A DNA stretch of 13,797 nucleotides from Bacteroidales bacterium (GTDB lineage: Bacteria; Bacteroidota; Bacteroidia; Bacteroidales; UBA932): positions 1-13,797 of the forward strand of contig JAKSKC010000029.1 in assembly GCA_024401945.1 (NCBI GenBank). The letters are read 5' to 3'. Positions 1-7,554 of this stretch are shown here, in pieces. Below the pieces are notes generated by a model. The model was not told where the DNA came from. It made no database searches and saw nothing but the letters and a program-made list of their open reading frames with translations. How positions within the stretch are numbered: position 1 is the first letter of the stretch; each line of letters starts with the position of its first letter. A program made the translations under genes and the position numbers.

Positions 1-336
1 CTTCTCGAGCGCTACAGGACGTTTTTGAAGCTCGCTGCAGGCCCCGCCGGCAGGGAAGGACTGACTTATGACCTCTGCTGGTGCCAGAATCCCGAAAATG
101 GATTCAATGCTGATAAGCATTTTATATTCATAAGAAGTACAACTGATAAAACAAATCAGTTAAAGAGTATAACATTTTTGTTAACGGCAAATTTCAGCGA
201 AAAGGAGGCAAAAATCAAGGTAAGCATACCCGATCATTGCATCGGATACCTGGGACTTGACAGGAAAAGGATTCCTGAAGAAATGGAGGTGACAGTGCCG
301 CCTTTCGGAGCTGTTATTTCTGACTTCTCCGCCTGA
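1..336 (+). CDS. C-terminal fragment of a GH13 alpha-amylase-family glycoside hydrolase
   Basis: The reading frame is open from base 1 to a TGA at 334-336, so only the last 111 residues are in the window; a TTG near base 25 is not a credible start. The fragment begins with a helix-like LLERYRTFLKLA and continues with YDLCWCQNP, then a strand-rich stretch containing FLLTANFSEKEAKIKVSIP and ending PPFGAVISDFSA. Alpha-amylases of the GH13 family typically have this arrangement after the catalytic barrel: a final barrel helix, then a beta-sandwich with a 'vvvNFs...v.IP' motif. The catalytic residues lie upstream and cannot be checked. It would cleave alpha-glucans, probably in storage-glycan or starch use. 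Its 3' end overlaps the convergent methyltransferase gene by 23 bp, with no hairpin between them. A different carbohydrate-active enzyme with a similar C-terminal sandwich is possible. Confidence 0.6.
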   Translation, partial: LLERYRTFLKLAAGPAGREGLTYDLCWCQNPENGFNADKHFIFIRSTTDKTNQLKSITFLLTANFSEKEAKIKVSIPDHCIGYLGLDRKRIPEEMEVTVPPFGAVISDFSA

Positions 337-1054
337 ATTCAGCGACTGTGACGGCTGTCGCGACGGCGGCGTTGAGAGACTCGGACCCCGGCTCATCGGC
401 AGGGTAAGGAGGGATGAAAAGGCGGTCGGAAACAAGTGCCCCGAGAGCATCCGAAATACCGTTCGCCTCGTTGCCGACCACGATAACGGAAGGGGAGTCC
501 TCACCGGTGGAAAGTTCCCTTGAATAAATGTTCAGACCATCGAGGAAGGTTCCATAGACCTTTCCTCCTGCAGCCAGAACGGCTGACGAATATTCCAGAA
601 GGTCCACATAATGGAAATCCACTCTGAATATGGCTCCCATAGTGGACTGGACCACTTTCGGATTGAACAGCTCCACGGTGTCCCTGCTCGCGTATATGGA
701 CTTGATGCCGAACCAGTCGGCTATCCTGATTATGGTCCCGAGATTACCGGGGTCACGGATAGCATCAAGGGCAAGGAAAAGCCCGGGCTCCACTTTGAAG
801 CCTCCATTCTCGATCTCGGACGGCTTCCTTACTACAGCCAGGACCGGCGACGGACTGGAGAACTGGCTGATTCTGGACATCGCCTCCTCACCGATTTCAT
901 CACGTCTGTAGACATCCACGACCTCGAAACGGGATTTCTCCGCCTCGCGTACCATCTTTTCGCCTTCGACGACGAACAGTCCCGTCTCGTCCCTGAACTT
1001 TTTTGCGGCCAGTGACTTGATGAACTTTATGTCCTTGCTGGAAATGGAATTCAT
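314..1054 (-). CDS. TrmH/SpoU-family RNA 2'-O-methyltransferase
   Basis: A 246-residue protein of the SPOUT (SpoU/TrmH) class, which transfers methyl from S-adenosylmethionine to a ribose 2'-OH in tRNA or rRNA. The N-terminal part (about 1-90) has the substrate-binding-domain signature LFVVEGEKMVREA. The catalytic knot domain carries motif 1 (ALDAIRDPGNLGTIIRIADW, about 95-114, with the conserved N and R), motif 2 (VVGNEANGIS, 192-201) and motif 3 (IPPYPADEPGSESLNAAVA, 214-232). An ATG at 1081 would add nine residues, but the promoter-like TATATTTG lies at 1059-1066 on this strand, just before the ATG at 1054, and the protein from 1054 starts as family members usually do. The exact RNA target (RlmB-like, TrmH-like or another) cannot be read from sequence. 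It is divergent from the TamL-like gene and convergent with the GH13 gene. Confidence 0.9.
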   Translation of the reverse strand: MNSISSKDIKFIKSLAAKKFRDETGLFVVEGEKMVREAEKSRFEVVDVYRRDEIGEEAMSRISQFSSPSPVLAVVRKPSEIENGGFKVEPGLFLALDAIRDPGNLGTIIRIADWFGIKSIYASRDTVELFNPKVVQSTMGAIFRVDFHYVDLLEYSSAVLAAGGKVYGTFLDGLNIYSRELSTGEDSPSVIVVGNEANGISDALGALVSDRLFIPPYPADEPGSESLNAAVATAVTVAEFRRRSQK

Positions 1055-1058
1055 ATCG

Positions 1059-1097
1059 CAAATATAACCACGAATTATCAAATATTATGTAAATTTG
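1059..1097. promoter_or_regulatory. Back-to-back Bacteroidota -7 boxes for the TrmH-family and tamL genes
   Basis: The 61-bp gap between the two divergent genes holds a -7 consensus TAnnTTTG on each strand: TATATTTG at 1059-1066 (minus) and TAAATTTG at 1090-1097 (plus). Neither has a clean TTTG at the right upstream spacing. The minus-strand box ends only four bases before its ATG, which implies a leaderless or nearly leaderless message. The plus-strand box leaves about 10-15 bases of leader before the ATG at 1116. Confidence 0.5.
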
Positions 1098-1115
1098 TGA
1101 GAATTAAACCCACAG

Positions 1116-3290
1116 ATGAAACGCCATCATACCTTGTTATATATAGCGGCCCTGGCCCTGACAGCATCCTGCAGCACGACCAGGACACTGCCTGACGGCA
1201 CGTACATGCTATATAAAAACAAGATTCAAGTCACTAATTCCAAAGACTTCAACACCAGTGGGTTAAACCAATACATAAAACAAAGTCCCAGCACCGGCCT
1301 CCTAGGCTGGTCACCGTTCGTCGCCATCTACAACTGGGTGGATGACGATGACACCGGTGCATGGGCAAGGTTCTGCCGGAAGATCGGCAAAGCTCCGGTC
1401 GTCTATGACCCCGAAGCGGTCATCACCTCCGTCGGGAACATAAAGGACAGGCTCGAATACCTCGGCTACTTCGACTCCAGGGTGACAAGCGCCATACACC
1501 TGAACAGGAAAAAGGCCAGGGTGGTCTATCAGATCGGTCTGGGCAAGCGCTATGTCATCGACAGCCTCTCATTCTCATTGCCCCAGGGCGGCACGTTCGC
1601 AGAGGATTTCATGGCAGATCTGGCCAACGTAAGTGTCAGGGAGGGCGATTTTCTGTCCGAAGCCTCCCTGGAGCAGGAAACGGTCAGGGGCACCGGACAT
1701 TTCCGCGACCTCGGCTATTTCGACTTCTCCAAGAACCACTACGTGTTCGAGGCCGACACAGTCAGCGTCCCCGGAAAGACATTCCTGGAAATGAGGATCA
1801 ATGACTACACCCGCAGCGAAACCCCGGCCGACGCCCAGCCCATCAGGAAATTCTACGTGGACAGCGTCCGGATATCCCACAGCGAGGGGCTGAAGTTCCG
1901 TGAGAGCATCCTCAGGAGCCTGAACACCATCCGCCCCGGCGAGCAGTACAGCGCCGCCAACGTCGACAGGACATACTCCAGGCTCTCAGCCCTGAAGCTC
2001 TTCAGCGGCGTCAGCATCCAGATGAACCAGGTGGACACTAACCGCGTGAACTGCGACATCAGCCTGTCCTCCTCGAAGCTCCAGGGCTTCAAGGCCAATC
2101 TCGAAGCCTCCACTAACTCCACCGGCCTCATCGGCATCTCCCCGCAGGTCAGTTTCTACAACAAGAACCTCTTCCACGGCGGCGAGTGGCTCAACCTCAG
2201 CTTCCTGGGCAATTTCCAGTTCATGGTCAACGAGCCCGTCCGCTCCAACGAATTCGGAGTCTCGGCCGGGCTGAGCCTGCCACGGTTCCTCGGCCTGCCG
2301 TACAGCCACTTCAAGGGAAGCAACATACCGCGCACTGAAATCAATGCCTCATACAACTTCCAGGACAGGCCTGAATACACCAGGAACATCGTCTCCACGT
2401 CCTACGGCTATTCCGGGACCAAAGGCCGCCTGTCCTACCAGGCATACCCGCTCCAGCTGAACATCGTCCACCTGAAGAACGTCGCCAAGTATTTCATGGA
2501 GATGATCGAGGCCAATCCTTTCATGAAGTATTCATACCAGGACCACTTCGACGCCGGCGTGGGAGGTACTCTGTACTATACCACCAACGCCGAGGTGAAC
2601 CCATCCGTATCATACCATTATATAAGGTTCACCGCGGACCTGTCCGGCAACGTCATCAGCCTCCTGAAGCCTTGTATGAAGACCAATGAGGATGGCGCAG
2701 GACTGATCTGGGGCATACCGTTCTCACAGTATGTCAGGGGAGAGCTGACCCTCGGAAAGACATGGGTGTTCGGACGCAACGGCGGCCAGGCCGTCGCCAC
2801 CCGGCTTGTGGGTGGCGCAGGACATGCCTACGGCAACTCCTCCGCCCTGCCTTTTGAAAAGCAGTTCTATGTGGGAGGCGCTAACAGCATGCGAGGATGG
2901 CAGGCACGCTCGCTCGGCCCGGGAAGCGAAGCGCCGAGCGTGACGTTCAGGATTCCGAGCCAGACCGGAGACCTGAAGTTCGAAGCCAACATTGAATACC
3001 GTTTCGACATTTTCTGGAAGCTTGAAGGAGCCCTGTTCGCCGATGCAGGCAACGTGTGGTCCATCCAGCAGGGGAAGGACCTGTCATCGTTCGACTTCAA
3101 GAGTGCAGCTGAATCCATCGCGGCAGACTGGGGCCTGGGCGCCAGGATTGACCTTAACTTCCTGGTGCTGAGACTTGATATGGGTATGAAACTCCACGAG
3201 CCGTCACGCGAGAATCCATGGCTGAGGCCTGGAGAATGGCTCAAGCGGGACGGATACTCCGTGCATTTCGGAGTGGGATACCCGTTCTAG
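1116..3290 (+). CDS. tamL: TamL-like outer-membrane assembly lipoprotein (BamA/TamA, Omp85 superfamily)
   Basis: A 724-residue protein starting with a lipoprotein signal peptide: basic MKRHH, a hydrophobic stretch, then LTAS-C19. POTRA-like repeats seem to fill roughly residues 95-310, for example the 'RLEYLGYFDS', 'VRGTGHFRDLGYFDFSKNHY' and 'TYSRLSALKLFSGVSIQMN' segments. A 16-stranded Omp85-type barrel follows. It contains the motif FYVGGANSMRGWQARSLGPG (about 587-606), which resembles the conserved 'GG..s.RGw' strand/loop, and the chain ends in YPF, a usual C-terminal outer-membrane signal. In Bacteroidota, TamL is the lipidated TamA relative that works with a TamB-like partner in outer-membrane protein and envelope assembly; no tamB is visible here. 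Length is near the family norm. The gene stands alone, divergent from the methyltransferase, and its stop is two bases from the rarA stop. A generic BamA-family surface antigen is the alternative name. Confidence 0.85.
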   Translation: MKRHHTLLYIAALALTASCSTTRTLPDGTYMLYKNKIQVTNSKDFNTSGLNQYIKQSPSTGLLGWSPFVAIYNWVDDDDTGAWARFCRKIGKAPVVYDPEAVITSVGNIKDRLEYLGYFDSRVTSAIHLNRKKARVVYQIGLGKRYVIDSLSFSLPQGGTFAEDFMADLANVSVREGDFLSEASLEQETVRGTGHFRDLGYFDFSKNHYVFEADTVSVPGKTFLEMRINDYTRSETPADAQPIRKFYVDSVRISHSEGLKFRESILRSLNTIRPGEQYSAANVDRTYSRLSALKLFSGVSIQMNQVDTNRVNCDISLSSSKLQGFKANLEASTNSTGLIGISPQVSFYNKNLFHGGEWLNLSFLGNFQFMVNEPVRSNEFGVSAGLSLPRFLGLPYSHFKGSNIPRTEINASYNFQDRPEYTRNIVSTSYGYSGTKGRLSYQAYPLQLNIVHLKNVAKYFMEMIEANPFMKYSYQDHFDAGVGGTLYYTTNAEVNPSVSYHYIRFTADLSGNVISLLKPCMKTNEDGAGLIWGIPFSQYVRGELTLGKTWVFGRNGGQAVATRLVGGAGHAYGNSSALPFEKQFYVGGANSMRGWQARSLGPGSEAPSVTFRIPSQTGDLKFEANIEYRFDIFWKLEGALFADAGNVWSIQQGKDLSSFDFKSAAESIAADWGLGARIDLNFLVLRLDMGMKLHEPSRENPWLRPGEWLKRDGYSVHFGVGYPF

Positions 3291-3292
3291 GA

Positions 3293-4588
3293 TTATTTTT
3301 CCTTTGGATAATACTTAGGCCAGCAGCTCTCGAGATATGCCTTGAGGGTGTCTTCGTGCCTGTTCCTCTGAGGCTCGTAGAAGACCGTACCTTCCATCCC
3401 CTGAGGGAGGAATTCCTGATCAACGAAGTTCCCGGGATAGTCGTGGGCGTACTTGTAACCGTCTGAGTATCCGAGGTCTTTCATAAGGCTGGTTGGAGCG
3501 TTCCTCAAATACAGTGGAACAGCAGCCATCTGGTCATTGTGCGCAGCTTCCATGGCCTTTCCTATTGCCATATATGCGGCATTGCTCTTAGGCGAGGACG
3601 CCAGATAGATGGTGGTCTCGGCGAGAGGGATGCGGGCTTCGGGCATGCCGATGTTGTTGACAGTCTGGAAGCAGGCATTGGCCAGGAGAAGGGCGTTGGG
3701 ATTGGCCAGCCCGACGTCCTCGGAGGCTGATATGCAGAGACGGCGGGCGATGAAGAGTGGATCCTCGCCGCCGTCGAGCATTCGCGCGAGATAATATACG
3801 GCGGCGTTGGGGTCCGAGCCGCGGATGCTCTTGATGAACGCGGAGATGATGTCGTAGTGCATCTCTCCGCCCTTGTCATAGATGGCGATGTTCTGCTGGA
3901 GGCAGGAGGTGACGGTCTGGTTGTCAATGACCACCTGGGACTTGCCGGCGAATGAGTCGACGACGATCTCGAGGATGTTCAGAAGCTTGCGGGCGTCACC
4001 GCCGCTGTGGCGGAAGAGGGCGTCGGTTTCATTGACGGTGATATCCTTTTCCTTGAGGATGATATCGGTCTTAAGAGCATGGTCGAGAAGAGCGCTCAAA
4101 TCGCTGATTTCAAGCGATTTGAGGACATAGACCTGGCAGCGGGAGAGGAGCGGGGTGATGACCTCGAAGGAGGGGTTCTCGGTAGTGGCGCCGATCAGCG
4201 TGATGGTGCCGTCCTCGACGGCGCCGAGGAGGGCGTCCTGCTGGGCTTTGTTGAAACGGTGGATTTCATCGATGAAGAGGATGGGGGAACTGCCGCCGCC
4301 GAAGACGGAACGGCTGCCGGCGCGCTCGATGACCTCACGGACGTCCTTCACCCCCGCGCTGACGGCGGAGAGGGTGTAGAACTCACGGTCGAGGGAATCC
4401 GCTATGATATGGGCCAGGGTGGTCTTTCCGACTCCCGGAGGCCCCCAGAGGATGAATGAAGAGAGGCTGCCGCTCTCGATCATGTTCCTGAGGATACAGC
4501 CTTCGCCGACCAGATGTCTCTGGCCGACGTAATCATCAAGCGAGTGAGGCCGCATGCGTTCCGGAAGGGGAGGGAGGACTGTAGTCAT
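3293..4588 (-). CDS. rarA: Replication-associated recombination protein A (RarA/MgsA AAA+ ATPase)
   Basis: A 431-residue AAA+ ATPase of the clamp-loader clade that acts at stalled or damaged replication forks and gaps. From the ATG at 4588 the protein begins [14 protein letters not shown], followed by the family signature 'LDDYVGQ'. Walker A is GPPGVGKT (49-56), Walker B is LFIDEIH (104-110), sensor 1 is GATTENPSF (133-141) and an SR pair at 149-150 is the likely arginine finger. The C-terminal half has the RarA-specific helical and tetramerisation regions, including '[13 protein letters not shown]' and '[16 protein letters not shown]'. An upstream ATG at 4627 would add 13 residues, but a promoter (TTTG, then 20 bases, then TACCTTCG at 4597-4604 on the minus strand) lies in that interval, so 4588 is preferred. 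It is a single gene, divergent from the exported-protein pair and convergent with tamL. Confidence 0.95.
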   Translation of the reverse strand: MTTVLPPLPERMRPHSLDDYVGQRHLVGEGCILRNMIESGSLSSFILWGPPGVGKTTLAHIIADSLDREFYTLSAVSAGVKDVREVIERAGSRSVFGGGSSPILFIDEIHRFNKAQQDALLGAVEDGTITLIGATTENPSFEVITPLLSRCQVYVLKSLEISDLSALLDHALKTDIILKEKDITVNETDALFRHSGGDARKLLNILEIVVDSFAGKSQVVIDNQTVTSCLQQNIAIYDKGGEMHYDIISAFIKSIRGSDPNAAVYYLARMLDGGEDPLFIARRLCISASEDVGLANPNALLLANACFQTVNNIGMPEARIPLAETTIYLASSPKSNAAYMAIGKAMEAAHNDQMAAVPLYLRNAPTSLMKDLGYSDGYKYAHDYPGNFVDQEFLPQGMEGTVFYEPQRNRHEDTLKAYLESCWPKYYPKEK

Positions 4589-4596
4589 AGCAGATA

Positions 4597-4645
4597 CGAA
4601 GGTAAAACTTTTTACTCTCTTTTTCAAAGAAAATACCTAACTTCG
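4597..4645. promoter_or_regulatory. Divergent promoters between rarA and the exported-protein pair
   Basis: The 64-bp gap has a one-mismatch -7 box on each strand, both of the form TAnnTTCG rather than TAnnTTTG: TACCTTCG on the minus strand (4597-4604) and TAACTTCG on the plus strand (4638-4645). The minus-strand box has a TTTG 20 bases upstream (complement near 4625-4628), the better of the two. No clear -33 element was found for the plus-strand box. Confidence 0.45.
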
Positions 4646-4652
4646 TTTCGTT

Positions 4653-5198
4653 ATGGGAACGAAACTTATAAAGTTTTTCACTGTGCTGGCCCTTGTGGCG
4701 TCCGGAGTGGCGGCAGCGGCTCAGGACAGTTCTTCCATAAGGCTGGGGGCATTCCAGTCTCCCAAGGGAATAGGCATCTGCGCTGAGTTCCAGAGCCATG
4801 ACGGATCGTTCGATTCCATAACCTTCGATGCCGACATGTTCGGAATAATAATAGGCACATATTCACGCCCGGGATACAAGGCCACGTATACCCACAACGT
4901 CATAATAAGCAAATACGACAGGGGAGACTGCCGTCTCGAAGTATATGCAGGCCCGGGGCTTACAGCCGGATATGCGCGTGATATCAGCAAGACTTACAGC
5001 ACGATAGCCGGACTGAGCGGAGTGACCGGAATGAGATTCCTCTTCAGCAGAAGGGTATCGGTCAACCTTGAAATCGGAGCGGACCTCGCCTTCACCATAA
5101 ACAAGGACAGCAGATACGGCATGAACAAACTGAGCCTCTACAGGGCCGGGCGCCTGCATTTCTTCTATCCTCAAATACGTATAGAATGGGCACTATGA
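4653..5198 (+). CDS. Exported protein of unknown function, probably a small outer-membrane beta-barrel (first of a coupled pair)
   Basis: I do not recognise a family. The 181-residue product has a clear Sec signal peptide (MGTKLIKFF, then VLALVASGVAAAA, probable cleavage around A21-Q24). The mature part is strand-rich with alternating hydrophobic and polar residues and frequent glycine/aromatic pairs, such as 'LEVYAGPGLTAGYARD', 'VSVNLEIGADLAF' and 'LHFFYPQIRIEWAL'. This is the pattern of small 8-stranded outer-membrane barrels or related periplasmic beta proteins. The segment around residues 96-120 resembles the 'y.GpGl..gy' strands of Bacteroidota outer-membrane-beta-barrel families, a fold-level hint only. 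Its TGA overlaps the ATG of the next gene (ATGA at 5195-5198), so the two are almost certainly translated together. The start is the only ATG giving a complete signal peptide. Confidence 0.7.
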   Translation: MGTKLIKFFTVLALVASGVAAAAQDSSSIRLGAFQSPKGIGICAEFQSHDGSFDSITFDADMFGIIIGTYSRPGYKATYTHNVIISKYDRGDCRLEVYAGPGLTAGYARDISKTYSTIAGLSGVTGMRFLFSRRVSVNLEIGADLAFTINKDSRYGMNKLSLYRAGRLHFFYPQIRIEWAL

Positions 5199-5851
5199 CA
5201 TTCAGACTGCTAAAAATCATACTTCCTGCAGCCCTGATGTGGTGTATTTGCCCACAAAGTGCTGATTGTAAGGATTTTGAGACCATGAAACAGGATTTCA
5301 TCGGACGTTCGCGCGTCGGATTCTGCGTTGAATGGGGATATACCGGCACATTCAGGCACAAGTGGCACAACGATTATGTGGGCTCCGCGGACGGATACAG
5401 GATAGACGTCCGTGATACCGACTTCCTTCTGTACTCGAACGGACTGATGCAGGCCGGGCTGTTCTTCGAAACCGCCAGGCATTATTCCGTAGCCATGAAC
5501 GTCGGATTCGCCGGAGTGTTCCAGGAGAGAAGGATGTTTCCGCTGACGCTGAGATTCTCGTATTTCTTCAGATCTTTACAGGAGGACGGATTTTTCGCGC
5601 TGGCCGAAGCCGGAAAGGCATTCGTATTCGACGGGACGGACATGCACAACAACATCGCACGCCTGGGAGGCGGATACAGAATCTCATTAAGTACCAGGAA
5701 CAACCTGGATTTCAGCACATTCCTGCAGCTGGCCACCGACCATCCCGACATCTACAACATGAATCTCGGAAATAAAGTCCAGAAAGTCTATGTAAACTGC
5801 AGCGACTCATACTACGGGGCGCTCGTGTTTACCGTCGCCTTATCATTCTGA
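5195..5851 (+). CDS. Exported protein of unknown function, probably a small outer-membrane beta-barrel (second of a coupled pair)
   Basis: No family was recognised. From the ATG at 5195, which overlaps the previous stop as ATGA, the protein is 218 residues with a signal peptide (MTFRLLKIILPAALMWCICP, cleavage probably before the DCKDFET segment). An ATG nine bases upstream (5186) is equally open and cannot be excluded. The mature part has amphipathic strands rich in aromatics ('SRVGFCVEWGYTGTF', 'QAGLFFETARHYSVAMNVGF', 'RFSYFFRSL', 'YGALVFTVALSF'). It ends in phenylalanine, as many outer-membrane barrel proteins do. It has general resemblance in style, but no shared long motif, with the preceding gene; the 'GFCVEWGYTGTF' and 'GICAEFQSHDGSF' segments sit at similar places and could reflect distant homology. 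A hairpin 48 bases after the stop probably ends the transcript. Confidence 0.7.
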   Translation: MTFRLLKIILPAALMWCICPQSADCKDFETMKQDFIGRSRVGFCVEWGYTGTFRHKWHNDYVGSADGYRIDVRDTDFLLYSNGLMQAGLFFETARHYSVAMNVGFAGVFQERRMFPLTLRFSYFFRSLQEDGFFALAEAGKAFVFDGTDMHNNIARLGGGYRISLSTRNNLDFSTFLQLATDHPDIYNMNLGNKVQKVYVNCSDSYYGALVFTVALSF

Positions 5852-5898
5852 CTCCCCTCTCTTGTTATATAATTTATATTATGTTAAGTTAACTGTAT

Positions 5899-5927
5899 TT
5901 ATCCCTCACCCAAACGGTGAGGGATAA
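5899..5927 (+). terminator. 12-bp perfect hairpin after the exported-protein pair
   Basis: TTATCCCTCACC (5899-5910) pairs perfectly with GGTGAGGGATAA (5916-5927) around the loop CAAAC. It is the only strong hairpin between this pair and the rlmD promoter. There is no T-run after it on either strand, so it is not a textbook intrinsic terminator; transcript-end stabilisation is also possible. Confidence 0.55.
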
Positions 5928-6010
5928 TGAAAACAATAATGTTATAGAGTTTAACAAAGATGTTAAATAGTTTAATAATCAAAGCGTAGATTTAAAACCC
6001 CTCGAAGCCC

Positions 6011-6041
6011 TTTGAATAAATTAAGAATTTTAGTATTTTTG
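6011..6041 (+). promoter_or_regulatory. Promoter of the rlmD operon (TTTG-N19-TATTTTTG)
   Basis: TTTG at 6011-6014 and TATTTTTG at 6034-6041 match the Bacteroidota -33 and -7 elements with a 19-base spacer. It is one of the two best promoter matches in the window. Transcription should start near 6046-6050, giving a leader of about 90 bases before rlmD. Confidence 0.7.
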
Positions 6042-6051
6042 TATAATATAT

Positions 6052-6123
6052 ATGAGCGAAGACGACAGTCCGGTTTTCGGAGCGTTTTCAGCGGAGAAAA
6101 TCGGAGCTGTCGCGAAGCGGTAA
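6052..6123 (+). CDS. Possible 23-residue small protein or leader peptide upstream of rlmD
   Basis: An ATG at 6052, about ten bases after the -7 box, opens a 23-codon frame ending in TAA at 6121-6123. The peptide is MSEDDSPVFGAFSAEKIGAV followed by AKR: acidic at the N-terminus and basic at the C-terminus, with no signal peptide or cysteine. The stretch is clearly GC-richer than the AT-rich DNA around it, and G or C is common at third positions, as in neighbouring genes. Almost the whole frame lies in the hairpin at 6063-6112, so the composition could instead reflect RNA structure. The rlmD start follows 17 bases after the stop. No family was recognised. It may be a small protein, a regulatory leader peptide, or chance. 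Confidence 0.4.
   Translation: MSEDDSPVFGAFSAEKIGAVAKR
6063..6112 (+). promoter_or_regulatory. Leader hairpin before rlmD
   Basis: CGACAGTCCGGTTTTC (6063-6078) pairs with GAAAATCGGA-g-CTGTCG (6096-6112), giving 16 pairs with one G-U and one bulged G at 6106, around a 17-base loop. It lies in the predicted 5' leader of the rlmD operon and coincides with the 23-codon ORF. No U-run follows it directly, so it is not an obvious terminator; an effect on translation or RNA stability is as likely. Confidence 0.5.
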
Positions 6124-6140
6124 TTATTGTTTAGAAGTAA

Positions 6141-7553
6141 ATGCCAAGAAAAAAAGTCGATCTTATACTTGAGGACGTGCTGATAGAGTCCGTGGCAGCC
6201 GAGGGCAAAGCCCTGGCGCACGTGGACGGTATCGTCCTTTTCGTTGAATTCGCCGTTCCGGGAGACGTCGTGGACGTGCGCGTGACGAAAAAGAAATCAA
6301 ACTACATGGAAGGCTTCGTCGTGAAGATGAAGAAGCCGTCCGACCAGAGGCTTGATCCTTTCTGCCCCCATTTCGGCGTATGCGGAGGGTGCAGATGGCA
6401 GCCTCTCCCCTATCCGCTCCAGCTCCAGGCGAAACAGCAGCAGGTTTACGACCAGCTCGTACGCATAGGACACCTCGACATTCCGGAAATATCACCGATC
6501 GTCGGCTCCGACAGGGTTCAGTATTACAGGAACAAGCTGGAGTTCTCATTCTCCTCGAAAAGATGGTTCCTCGCTGACGAACATCCCGAGGATCTCTCAG
6601 ACAAAGAGCGCTGCGGCCTCGGCTTCCACGTAGGCAAGTTCTTCGACAAGGTTCTGGACATAAAGGACTGCCACCTGCAGGCTGAGCCGTCCAACTCCAT
6701 CAGAAACTTCATCAGGGACTACACCCTGAACCACGGCTACGAATTCTACGACCTCCGTGCCAACCAGGGCTATATGCGCAATTTTGTCATCCGCTCCACA
6801 GAGGCCGGAGACATAATGCTGACCATGGTCTTCGCATACGAGGACGTGGAAAAACGCACTGCCCTGCTCGATGCGATATCTAAAGAATTCCCTCAGATAA
6901 AGTCTCTTTACTACGTTATTAACAACAAGTTGAATGACACCATCGGAGACCTTGACTGCATCCTTTACAAGGGCGAGGACGCCATCTACGAGACGATGGA
7001 GGGCCTGAAGTTCAAGATCGGCCCGAAGTCCTTCTACCAGACGAACAGCCCTCAGGCATACAAGCTCTACAGCGTCGCCCGCGACTTCGCCGCCCTCACC
7101 GGAAGCGAGACGGTCTACGACCTCTACACCGGCACCGGCACCATCGCCCAGTTCGTCTCCGCCAAGGCCGCCAAGGTCATCGGAATCGAATACGTCCCGG
7201 AGGCTATCGCAGACGCCAAGCTCAATGCCCGCAACAACGGCATCACCAACTGCGAATTCTTCGCCGGCGACATGAAGGACATCCTCACCGCAGACTTCAT
7301 CAGCAAGCACGGACGTCCGGATGTCATCATCCTCGACCCTCCGAGAGCCGGCATCCACCCGGACGTCGCAAAAGTCATTCTCGATGCGGAGCCTGAGAGA
7401 ATGGTCTACGTCAGCTGCAATCCTGCATCCCAGGCGCGCGACCTCGCAATCCTTAGTGAAAAATACACCATCACCGCCGTCCAGCCGGTGGATATGTTCC
7501 CTCAGACGATGCACGTGGAGAACGTCTGCGCGCTCATAAAGAAACAACAATAA
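6141..7553 (+). CDS. rlmD: 23S rRNA (uracil-5-)-methyltransferase, RlmD/RumA type (TrmA family)
   Basis: A 470-residue SAM-dependent RNA m5U methyltransferase. The N-terminal TRAM domain (about 1-62) contains 'AAEGKALAHVDGIVLFVEFAVPGD'-type strands for RNA binding. An iron-sulfur cluster is predicted from C75-x5-C81-x2-C84 (CPHFGVCGGC) plus C177 (KDCHLQ), the arrangement of E. coli RumA. The Rossmann part has the SFYQTN segment (298-302), SAM motif DLYTGTGTIAQF (327-338), DPPRAG (399-404), the catalytic cysteine C426 in VYVSCNP and a likely base E460 in MHVENV. The expected target is U1939 (or U747) of 23S rRNA; paralogues with other sites exist, so exact specificity is inferred. First main gene of an operon: one base separates its stop from the antiporter ATG. 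The start region AGAAGTAAATG is A-rich with no Shine-Dalgarno. Confidence 0.93.
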   Translation: MPRKKVDLILEDVLIESVAAEGKALAHVDGIVLFVEFAVPGDVVDVRVTKKKSNYMEGFVVKMKKPSDQRLDPFCPHFGVCGGCRWQPLPYPLQLQAKQQQVYDQLVRIGHLDIPEISPIVGSDRVQYYRNKLEFSFSSKRWFLADEHPEDLSDKERCGLGFHVGKFFDKVLDIKDCHLQAEPSNSIRNFIRDYTLNHGYEFYDLRANQGYMRNFVIRSTEAGDIMLTMVFAYEDVEKRTALLDAISKEFPQIKSLYYVINNKLNDTIGDLDCILYKGEDAIYETMEGLKFKIGPKSFYQTNSPQAYKLYSVARDFAALTGSETVYDLYTGTGTIAQFVSAKAAKVIGIEYVPEAIADAKLNARNNGITNCEFFAGDMKDILTADFISKHGRPDVIILDPPRAGIHPDVAKVILDAEPERMVYVSCNPASQARDLAILSEKYTITAVQPVDMFPQTMHVENVCALIKKQQ

Positions 7554-7554
7554 A

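Larger units (their letters stand above)
5852..6140. other. AT-rich intergenic region between the exported-protein pair and rlmD
   Basis: This 289-bp gap holds the hairpin at 5899-5927, a weak TTTAAC/GTTAAA hairpin (5950-5967), the promoter at 6011-6041 and the leader with a short ORF at 6052-6123. Between about 5930 and 6010 nothing beyond AT-rich sequence was seen. No RNA gene was recognised. Confidence 0.7.

Noticed and set aside
25..336. TTG at base 25 as the start of a complete 103-residue gene.
   Set aside because: The frame stays open to base 1 and the sequence looks like the C-terminal end of a GH13 enzyme, so it is a truncated gene at the window edge.
4589..4627. Upstream ATG at 4627 for rarA, adding 13 residues.
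   Set aside because: A promoter-like element lies between the two ATGs, and RarA proteins begin close to the [14 protein letters not shown] segment.
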